A DNA stretch of 64,000 nt from Streptomyces sp. YIM 121038. Its GTDB lineage: Bacteria; Actinomycetota; Actinomycetes; Streptomycetales; Streptomycetaceae. Position 1 is the stretch's first letter, and each line of letters starts with the position of its first letter. Under the pieces are notes generated by a model. That model was given only the letters and a program-made list of their open reading frames with translations. It was not told the origin of the DNA and made no database searches. Shown piece by piece: positions 16,242-23,148 of this stretch. The position numbers and the translations under genes were made by a program. The stretch lies in contig NZ_CP030771.1 in the NCBI RefSeq assembly GCF_006088715.1, forward strand, positions 3,348,001-3,412,000. Reading direction: 5' to 3'.

Positions 16242-18101
16242 ATGACGACCGTCTCCCAGCGCCCCGGCGCCCCGGCCATCGAGGAGCCCCCCGATACCGG
16301 TACCGGCGTCCCGGACCCGGGCGACCGTCACCGCCTCACCGCGCTGCAGGGCCTCGCCGCCCTCTCCCTGGACGCCATGGCCTCCGTGGCCTACGGGCCC
16401 GAGGCCATCGTGCTCGTCCTCGCCGCCGCCGGCGGCTACGGCCTCGGCTTCACGCTGCCCGTGACGCTCGCGATCGCCGGTCTGCTCGCCGTCCTCGTCG
16501 CCTCCTACCGGCAGGTCATCGCCGCCTTCCCCGACGGCGGCGGCTCCTACGCGGCCGCGAAGACGCATCTGGGCCGCCGCGCGGGCCTGGTAGCCGCCGC
16601 GTCCCTCGTCCTCGACTACGTCCTGAACGTGGCCGTGGCCGTGACCGCCGGTGTGGCCGCCCTGACCTCCGCCTTCCCCGAGCTGTACGGCGAGCGGCTG
16701 TGGCTGTGCCTGGGCGTCCTCGTCCTGATCACCGCCGTGAACCTGCGCGGCATCGTCGACTCGGCGCGGGTGTTCATCGTGCCGACCGCCGTGTTCGTGG
16801 GCGCGATCCTCACCATGGTCGCCGTCGGCCTGTTCCGGGACGGACCGGTCTCCACCGAGGCCGCCGCGGGCCACGCCTCCGCCCTGGCCGACAACGCCAC
16901 CACGGTCGGCGCGCTGCTCCTCCTCAAGGCCTTCGCATCCGGCTGCTCGGCCCTCACCGGCGTCGAGGCGATAGCCAACGCGGTGCCGTCCTTCCGCTCC
17001 CCGCGCGTCAAGCGGGCCCAGCACGCGGAGGTCGCGCTCGGCGCGCTCCTCGGCGTGATGCTGATCGGCCTGTCCGTCCTGATCTCCCGCTTCGGGCTCC
17101 AGCCCGTCGAGGGCGTCACCGTGCTCGCGCAGCTCACGGACGCGTCCCTGGGCCACAACTGGGCCTTCTACGTGGTGCAGTTCGCCACCATGATCCTGCT
17201 CGCCCTGTCCGCGAACACCTCCTTCGGCGGACTGCCCGTCCTGATGAGCCTGCTGGCCCGGGACAACTACCTGCCGCACGTGTTCGCCCTCAAGGCCGAC
17301 CGGCAGGTCCACCGCCACGGCGTGCTCGCGCTGGCCGTCGCGGGCGCGGCCCTCCTGGTCTTCTCCGGCGGCGACACCAACACCCTCGTGCCGCTCTTCG
17401 CCATCGGCGTCTTCGTCGGCTTCACGCTCTGCCAGACCGGCATGGTGCTCCACTGGCGCGCGGCGGGCCGGCCCGCGAAGGCGTTCCTGAACGGCTTCGG
17501 CGCGGTCCTCACCGGCGTCTCCGCGGTCGTCGTGACCGCCACCAAGTTCACCGAGGGCGCCTGGCTGATCGTGCTCGCGCTGCCCGCGATCGTGTGCGGC
17601 TTCGAGGTCGTGCACCGGGCGTACGGGCGCATCGGCGAGGACCTCGGCCTCGGCCGCGTACCCGAGCCGCCGCACCGCGACCACTCCCTGGTGATCGTGC
17701 CGGTGTCCGGCCTGTCCCGGCTCACCTGCGAGGCGCTCAACGCCGCCGTGTCCCTGGGCGACGAGGTCCGCGCCGTCACCGTCACGCACGACGACCCCGA
17801 GGACCGCGCGGCCACGGCGGCGCTGCGGCGCGACTGGGAACTGTGGAACCCCGGCGTCGACCTGGTCGAACTCCCCTCGGCCGCGCGCACGGTCGGGCGG
17901 CCCGTCGCCGCGTACGTCCGCCGGGTGTACCAGTACCACCCCGGCACCCGGGTCACCGTCCTCATCCCCGAGGTCGAGCCCGCGCACCTGTGGCAGCGGC
18001 TGCTGCAGAACCAGCGCGGCGCCGTCCTCGCCCACGCGGTGCGCCGCGACACGGACGCGGTCATCTGCCGCCTCCGCTTCCGGCTCGCGGCCCGCAGGTA
18101 G
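16242..18101 (+). CDS. APC-superfamily permease, KimA-like (potassium uptake?)
   Basis: A 619-residue inner-membrane transporter with about 12 hydrophobic helices (residues 25-460) and a cytoplasmic C-terminal domain of about 150 residues with a USP-like start (HSLVIVPVSGLSRLTCEAL). LDAMASVAYGPEAIVLVLA and FPDGGGSYAAAKTHLG match the helix 1 and helix 3 signatures of KimA (YdaO) of Bacillus, a high-affinity potassium importer controlled by cyclic di-AMP. Length and layout agree with KimA at about 607 residues. An amino-acid permease is the alternative. The gene stands alone and ends at a strong hairpin. Confidence 0.72.
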   Translation: MTTVSQRPGAPAIEEPPDTGTGVPDPGDRHRLTALQGLAALSLDAMASVAYGPEAIVLVLAAAGGYGLGFTLPVTLAIAGLLAVLVASYRQVIAAFPDGGGSYAAAKTHLGRRAGLVAAASLVLDYVLNVAVAVTAGVAALTSAFPELYGERLWLCLGVLVLITAVNLRGIVDSARVFIVPTAVFVGAILTMVAVGLFRDGPVSTEAAAGHASALADNATTVGALLLLKAFASGCSALTGVEAIANAVPSFRSPRVKRAQHAEVALGALLGVMLIGLSVLISRFGLQPVEGVTVLAQLTDASLGHNWAFYVVQFATMILLALSANTSFGGLPVLMSLLARDNYLPHVFALKADRQVHRHGVLALAVAGAALLVFSGGDTNTLVPLFAIGVFVGFTLCQTGMVLHWRAAGRPAKAFLNGFGAVLTGVSAVVVTATKFTEGAWLIVLALPAIVCGFEVVHRAYGRIGEDLGLGRVPEPPHRDHSLVIVPVSGLSRLTCEALNAAVSLGDEVRAVTVTHDDPEDRAATAALRRDWELWNPGVDLVELPSAARTVGRPVAAYVRRVYQYHPGTRVTVLIPEVEPAHLWQRLLQNQRGAVLAHAVRRDTDAVICRLRFRLAARR

Positions 18102-18114
18102 CCCGTACGCCGAA

Positions 18115-18143
18115 GGGGCGGCGCCCTGTGCGGGTGCCGCCCC
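18115..18143 (+). terminator. hairpin terminator after the KimA-like gene
   Basis: A 12-bp stem GGGGCGGCGCCC / GGGTGCCGCCCC with a five-base loop and one G-U pair, 13 bases after the stop. No U-tract, as is usual in Streptomyces. It has the same GGGGCGGC-GCCGCCCC design as the hairpins at 26856 and 27383. Confidence 0.65.
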
Positions 18144-18328
18144 CGCTGCCGCACCGAGCCGCGCTCGCAGCGGCCGCTCGGGCGCGGGCCTCCCACCGCG
18201 GGCCGGTCAGGGCCTGAGGGGAGCCGACCGGGGCAAACACACGGCCGCAATACGCCTGTCGTAATCCCCCTGCATGGTTGATCGTTGGGCCCGACACGTA
18301 CCCGTCGATCCACGCAGGGGGACACGTC

Positions 18329-19588
18329 ATGACCATCAACCGCAGGACACTGCTCGGCTCGGCCGCCGCGCTCGGGCTGCTCACCGCGTGCGGCTCCAAC
18401 ACCGGCCGCGACGGCGGCGGTTCGGGCGGCAAGGGACCACGGCTCTCGCACTGGTACCACCAGTACGGCGAGGCGGGCACCGAGCAGGCCGTCAAACGGT
18501 ACGCGGCCGCGTACCGCGAGGCGGACGTCGCGGTCCAGTGGCGCCCGGGCAACTACGACGAGCAGACCGCCGCGGCCCTGCTCACCAAGTCCGGCCCCGA
18601 CGTCTTCGAGGTCAACGGCCCCAGCCTGGACCAGATCCGGGGCGGCCAGGTCGTGGACGTCACCGACCTGCTCGACGGGGTGAAGGACGACTTCAACCCG
18701 GTGGTGCTCGCGCCCAAGACGTACGACGGCCGGATCTGGGCGGTCCCGCAGGTCGTCGACATGCAGCTGCTGTACTACCGCAAGAGCCTCCTGGCCGACG
18801 CGGGCGTCGAGCCGCCGCGCACCCTCGACGCGCTCGTCGACGCGGCGAAGGAGCTGACCACCAAGAAGACCAAGGGGCTCTTCCTCGGCAACGACGGCGG
18901 CGCGGGCGTCCTCGGCGGCACCCCCCTGTACGCGGCGGGCCTCACCCTCGTCACCGACGACGGCAAGGTCGGCTTCGACGACCCGGCCGCCGCCCGCGCG
19001 CTCGCCAAGGTGCGCGAGCTGTACAAGGCGAAGGCGCTGCTGCTCGGCGCGCCCTCCGACTGGTCGGACCCGTCGGCGTTCGTGCAGGGCCTCACCGCCA
19101 TGCAGTGGTCGGGCCTGTGGGCGCTGCCCGCCGTGCAGAAGGCGCTCGGCGACGACTTCGGGGTGCTCGCGTTCCCCGCGGACGGTCCCGACGGCAGACC
19201 CGCCGTGCCGGTGGGCGCGTACGGCGCGGCCGTCAGCGCCCGCACCCGGCACAAGGACGCGGCCAAGGACTATCTGAAGTGGCTGTGGGTCGACAAGACC
19301 GCCTACCAGCGGGACTTCGCGCTCAGCTACGGCTTCCACATCCCCGCCCGGCTCTCCCTCGCGAAGAAGGCCGACGCGCTCGCCGAGGGCCCCGCGGCCG
19401 ACGCCGTGCGCTTCTCCACCGAGAACGGCCACGCCGAGCCGCTCCTGTGGACACCCGCGAGCCGCGTCGCCTACCAGGACGCGCTCAGCCGCGTCATCAA
19501 GTCCGGCGCGAATCCGGAGAGCGAGCTGCGGTCCGTCGTCCGCAAGGTGTCGGCGGAGCTGTCCCGCGTGCGGAAGAAGTACGCGTGA
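18329..19588 (+). CDS. ABC transporter extracellular solute-binding lipoprotein (sugar type)
   Basis: A 419-residue family 1 solute-binding protein. The signal peptide has a twin-arginine start (NRRTLLG) and the lipobox LTAC, so it is probably a Tat-exported lipoprotein. PEVFEVNGP-like and YDGRIWAVPQVVDMQLLYY segments, MQWSGLWALP, and AKDYLKWLWVDKTAYQRDF are typical of carbohydrate binders of the MalE type. The sugar is unknown. ATG 18329 follows CAGGGGGAC. The stop overlaps the GTG of the first permease, making a three-gene importer operon. Confidence 0.85.
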   Translation: MTINRRTLLGSAAALGLLTACGSNTGRDGGGSGGKGPRLSHWYHQYGEAGTEQAVKRYAAAYREADVAVQWRPGNYDEQTAAALLTKSGPDVFEVNGPSLDQIRGGQVVDVTDLLDGVKDDFNPVVLAPKTYDGRIWAVPQVVDMQLLYYRKSLLADAGVEPPRTLDALVDAAKELTTKKTKGLFLGNDGGAGVLGGTPLYAAGLTLVTDDGKVGFDDPAAARALAKVRELYKAKALLLGAPSDWSDPSAFVQGLTAMQWSGLWALPAVQKALGDDFGVLAFPADGPDGRPAVPVGAYGAAVSARTRHKDAAKDYLKWLWVDKTAYQRDFALSYGFHIPARLSLAKKADALAEGPAADAVRFSTENGHAEPLLWTPASRVAYQDALSRVIKSGANPESELRSVVRKVSAELSRVRKKYA

Positions 19589-20529
19589 GCGGCGGCCGCC
19601 CCGGCCTCGCGCGGCGGCTCGCCGGGCCGCAGAACCGCAACCTGTGGTTCTGGGTGTTCGTCGGCCCCTTCGTGCTCGGCCTGTTCGTCTTCACGTACGT
19701 CCCGCTCGGCTGGAGCGTCTACCTCAGCTTCTTCGACGCCCACAACACCGTCTCGCCCACGGAGTTCGTCGGCCTCGACAACTACACGGCGATGCTGAGG
19801 AACGACGCGTTCACCGACAGCCTGTGGACGTTCGCCGTGTTCACGGCCTTCATCGTGCCGACGACGTTCGTCCTTTCCCTGTCGCTCGCCCTGATGGTGA
19901 ACCGGCTGCGGCGCGCGCAGGCGTTCTTCCGGTCGGTGTTCTTCCTCCCGGCGGCGTGCAGCTATGTCGTGGCCGCCCTGATCTGGAAGATGTCGATCTT
20001 CAACGGGGTGCGGTTCGGGCTCGCGAACACCGTGCTCGGCTGGTTCGGCGCCGACCAGACGGCCTGGCTTTCGACCACGGACCCGCCCTGGTACTGGCTG
20101 GTGATCGTCACCGTACGCCTGTGGCTCCAGGCCGGTTTCTACATGGTCCTCTTCCTCGCGGGGCTCCAGCGGATCTCGCCCACCCTGTACGAGGCGGCCG
20201 CCGTGGACGGCGCCCGGCCCGGCTGGCAGGTGCTTCGCCACATCACGCTGCCGCAGCTGCGCGCCACGTCCGTCGCCGTGGCGCTGCTCCTGGTCATCAA
20301 CGCCTTCCAGGCCTTCGACGAGTTCTACAACCTGCTCTCCGACGCCCGCGGCTACCCGCCGTACGCCCGGCCGCCGCTGGTCTACCTCTACTACACGGCG
20401 CTCGGCCAGGGGCAGAACCTCGGCCTCGGCAGCGCGGGCGCGGTGCTCCTCGCCCTGATCATCGCGGTGGTGACGGTCGGGCAGGCGCGCTGGTTCGGGC
20501 TCGGCCGGAGCGACGAGAAGGGAGCCTGA
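19585..20529 (+). CDS. sugar ABC transporter permease (MalF type)
   Basis: A 314-residue membrane subunit with six helices, the first being FWVFVGPFVLGLFVFTYVPLG. The cytoplasmic EAA loop that docks the ATPase is EAAAVDGARPGWQVLRHITL. It starts at GTG 19585, four bases overlapping the binding-protein stop. It pairs with the next permease. No ATPase gene is nearby; Streptomyces importers of this class share the MsiK ATPase encoded elsewhere. Confidence 0.88.
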   Translation: MSGGRPGLARRLAGPQNRNLWFWVFVGPFVLGLFVFTYVPLGWSVYLSFFDAHNTVSPTEFVGLDNYTAMLRNDAFTDSLWTFAVFTAFIVPTTFVLSLSLALMVNRLRRAQAFFRSVFFLPAACSYVVAALIWKMSIFNGVRFGLANTVLGWFGADQTAWLSTTDPPWYWLVIVTVRLWLQAGFYMVLFLAGLQRISPTLYEAAAVDGARPGWQVLRHITLPQLRATSVAVALLLVINAFQAFDEFYNLLSDARGYPPYARPPLVYLYYTALGQGQNLGLGSAGAVLLALIIAVVTVGQARWFGLGRSDEKGA

Positions 20530-20532
20530 GCC

Positions 20533-21369
20533 ATGCACGACGCGTGGGTGCGCGTGGGCCGGGCACTGCGGCTCGCCCTGCTGATCGCCCTTGCCCTGCT
20601 CTTCCTGGTCCCGTTCTACCTCCTGGTGCGCAACGGCCTCGCCGCGGAGGAGGACATCACCTCGCCCGACTGGACGTTCTTCCCGTCCACGCTGCACTTC
20701 TCGAACGTCACCGAGCTGTTCCGGGACTCGACGGTGCCCATGGCCCGCTCCCTGCTCAACTCGGCGCTCATCGCGGTCCTGACGACCCTCGGCACGCTGC
20801 TGCTCGCCTCGCTCGCGGGCTACGGCCTGGCCCGCATCCCCTACCGCTACGCCAACCACGTGTTCTACGCGATCCTCGCCACGCTGATGGTCCCGGCCGC
20901 CGTCACCTTCGTGCCGAGCTTCGTCCTCGTGTCGTCGCTCGGCTGGGTCTCCACCCTGCGTGGCCTGATCGTGCCGACGCTGTTCTCGGCCTTCGCCTGC
21001 TTCGTCTTCCGCCAGTACTTCCTGGGCTTTCCCCGGGAGCTGGAGGACGCGGCGCGCGTGGACGGGCTCGGCTACTGGCGCACGTACTGGCGCGTGGTCG
21101 TGCCGAACACGCGGCCGGTGTTCGCGGCGGTGGGGACCATCGTGTTCATCGGCGCCTGGAACTCCTTCCTGTGGCCGCTGGTGATCGGCCAGGACCGGGA
21201 GGCGTGGACGGTCCAGGTGGCGCTCGCCTCGTTCACGACCTCGCAGGTGATCCGGCTGCACGAGCTGTTCGTGGCGGCGGCGGTGTCGATCCTGCCGCTG
21301 CTCGTGGTGTTCCTGTTCTTCCAGCGGTGGATCGTGGCGGGGGTGGAGCGGTCGGGCATCGACGACTGA
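20533..21369 (+). CDS. sugar ABC transporter permease (MalG type)
   Basis: A 278-residue second permease with six helices. The EAA loop is ELEDAARVDGLGYWRTYW with VVVPNTRP behind it. The start of the permease domain, ARSLLNSALIAVLTTLGTLL, is also typical. ATG 20533 is three bases after the preceding stop, with GAAGGGAG upstream. It ends the operon, 22 bp from the convergent peptidase gene. Together the two permeases form the channel of a carbohydrate importer. Confidence 0.88.
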   Translation: MHDAWVRVGRALRLALLIALALLFLVPFYLLVRNGLAAEEDITSPDWTFFPSTLHFSNVTELFRDSTVPMARSLLNSALIAVLTTLGTLLLASLAGYGLARIPYRYANHVFYAILATLMVPAAVTFVPSFVLVSSLGWVSTLRGLIVPTLFSAFACFVFRQYFLGFPRELEDAARVDGLGYWRTYWRVVVPNTRPVFAAVGTIVFIGAWNSFLWPLVIGQDREAWTVQVALASFTTSQVIRLHELFVAAAVSILPLLVVFLFFQRWIVAGVERSGIDD

Positions 21370-21391
21370 CCGGCCCACCCCCGCGGGGCCG

Positions 21392-22927
21392 CTAGAAGGC
21401 GTTCGGCGCGGCTCCGGCACGGCGCTGGCCGGGCGTGACGCGACACGTCACGTCCTTGGCCGGGAGCTTGCCGGTGGCCAGGTAGCGCATGGACGGGTTC
21501 TCCACGCACGGGTAGCGGTGCTCGCCGTTGAAGAGGACGCCGTGGCCCTCGCCCCCCTCGACGGTGATCATCCGCGAGCCCTTGAGGGCGCGGTGCATGT
21601 TCCGCGCGCCGGGGAGCGGGGTCTGCGAGTCCCACTCGTTCTGCACGAGGAGCAGCGGGACGCCGTTGTCCACCTCGGTGACGGGCTCGGCGCCCTCGGG
21701 CCAGTACGCGCACGGCGCGATGCCGGACGTGAAGTCCCCGTACAGCGGGTAGCGGACGGTGTCGCGCACCACGTCGCGGTAGTACGTCTCCGGGTCGCGG
21801 GGCCAGGCCGCGTCGGCGCAGACCACGGCGAACTGGGCGGCGAGTTCGTTGTCCTCGACCGGCGCCGCCGAGGGCCCGGACACCGTGGCGCCCGCCGCGG
21901 CGCGCTTGAGCTCGCGCACCAGCTCGGCCCCGCTGCGGACGGTGAAGAACTCGGGCCGGACGAGGTCACGCACTCCGGCGCCGTCGAGCTTCTGGCCGTC
22001 GACCACGATGGGCTCGCGGTCGGCCCGCTCCACGAGCTTCCAGAAGGTCCGCTGGACCTTCGCCGGAGAGGTGCCGAGGTGGTAGGTCGCGTCGCGCCCG
22101 GCGGTCCACTTCGACCAGCGCTCGAAGGCCGGTCCGACCTCCTGCGCCCAGATGCGGAACATGCCCCGCCACATCAGCCCGGGGTCGACGGCGCTGTCGA
22201 GGACGACCCGGTCCGCGCGCTTCGGGAACAGCTGCGTGTACACGGAGCCGAGCGCGGTGCCGTAGGAGACGCCGTAGTACGACAGCTTCTTCTCGCCGAG
22301 GGCCGCCCGCATGACGTCCATGTCGCGCGCGGTGTTGCGGGTGTTGATGTACGGCAGCACGCCGGGGTTCTTCGTGCGGCACCTGTCCGCGACGGACTTG
22401 GACCACTTCGCGTTCCGGTCGAACTCGGCCCGGGACCGGGTCGGCCGCGGGAAGTACTGGTCGGCCTCCGTGAGCCCGCAGCTCAGCGGCGAGCTCCTGC
22501 CGATGCCGCGCGGGTCGAAGCCGATCAGGTCGTACCGTTCGAGGACGGCCTTGGGCAGGCCCCGGGACGCGGCCAGGGGCAGGTCGAGCCCCGACGCGCC
22601 GGGGCCGCCCGGGTTGAAGGTCAGGATGCCGTGGCGCTTGCCGGGCTTGCTGGTCCTCACCCGGGAGATCTCGACCTTGAGGGTCTTGCCCCGCGGCGCG
22701 CCGTAGTCGAGCGGCACCTTGAGCGTCGCGCACTGGAACTTCGCGGGCATGTCGGCCGCGCACCGCTTCCAGGTGAGCTGCTGCTGGGTGTACCGCGTGA
22801 GGTCGCGCGCCCCGGCGTCGTCGGGCGCGGCCGCCGCCGGGCCCGCGGCCAGGGAGGGCGCGAGGGTCGCCGTCAGGCCGAGCGCGAGCAGTGGCACGAC
22901 GAGGCGTCTCGGTGCGGAGTGGGCCAC
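21392..22927 (-). CDS. secreted tripeptidyl aminopeptidase-like alpha/beta hydrolase
   Basis: A 511-residue exported hydrolase of the Streptomyces Tap/SlpD/SlpE family, which trims tripeptides from protein N-termini outside the cell. A signal peptide (RRLVVPLLALGLTATLAPSL) ends near AAGPAAAAP. The oxyanion region is FNPGGPGASG, the nucleophile Ser lies in GVSYGTALG, the acid in VQNEWDSQTP and the His in EGGEGHGVLF. C-terminal TAP-domain Cys residues (ADAAW preceded by VVCADA, and YPCVENPS) are present. GTG 22927 has GGGAG about six bases upstream and is preferred over the ATG at 22963. It is divergent from the SARP regulator. Confidence 0.88.
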   Translation of the reverse strand: MAHSAPRRLVVPLLALGLTATLAPSLAAGPAAAAPDDAGARDLTRYTQQQLTWKRCAADMPAKFQCATLKVPLDYGAPRGKTLKVEISRVRTSKPGKRHGILTFNPGGPGASGLDLPLAASRGLPKAVLERYDLIGFDPRGIGRSSPLSCGLTEADQYFPRPTRSRAEFDRNAKWSKSVADRCRTKNPGVLPYINTRNTARDMDVMRAALGEKKLSYYGVSYGTALGSVYTQLFPKRADRVVLDSAVDPGLMWRGMFRIWAQEVGPAFERWSKWTAGRDATYHLGTSPAKVQRTFWKLVERADREPIVVDGQKLDGAGVRDLVRPEFFTVRSGAELVRELKRAAAGATVSGPSAAPVEDNELAAQFAVVCADAAWPRDPETYYRDVVRDTVRYPLYGDFTSGIAPCAYWPEGAEPVTEVDNGVPLLLVQNEWDSQTPLPGARNMHRALKGSRMITVEGGEGHGVLFNGEHRYPCVENPSMRYLATGKLPAKDVTCRVTPGQRRAGAAPNAF

Positions 22928-23040
22928 GTGGAGCTCCCTTCGGTTCGTGTGGACGTACCGCACTGTGGGACGCGAACGCGGGCACCTCGCCTCCGCCCGC
23001 CGCGCTCGGAACGAGCCAAAGGTGGCGTGAACGCGGCCAA

Positions 23041-23103
23041 CCGGTGAAGGAGGGCGGCCCTCCGGTACAGGAAGGCGGCCGGCCGGTGCAGGAAGGCGGC
23101 GGC
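23041..23103 (+). repeat. three 21-bp direct repeats upstream of the SARP gene
   Basis: Units of CCGGTNNAGGANGGCGGCC begin at 23041, 23062 and 23083, exactly 21 bp apart, or two helix turns. They lie between the divergent peptidase and SARP starts, 45-108 bp before the SARP start codon. SARPs bind in-phase direct repeats, so this may be an autoregulatory site. It could also be a minisatellite. Confidence 0.7.
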
Positions 23104-23148
23104 GGGCCCTCCGATAAACTGACCGCTTTCCCCCTGGAAGGTGCGCAC

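Noticed and set aside
23041..23103. CRISPR-like array
   Set aside because: Only three units of 21 bp without unique spacers and no cas genes.
22891..23148. N-terminal extension of the SARP with a 7-residue repeat
   Set aside because: GTG 23149 has a good ribosome site and matches the usual SARP N-terminus (EFRLLG). The extension overlaps the divergent peptidase start and reads as low complexity.
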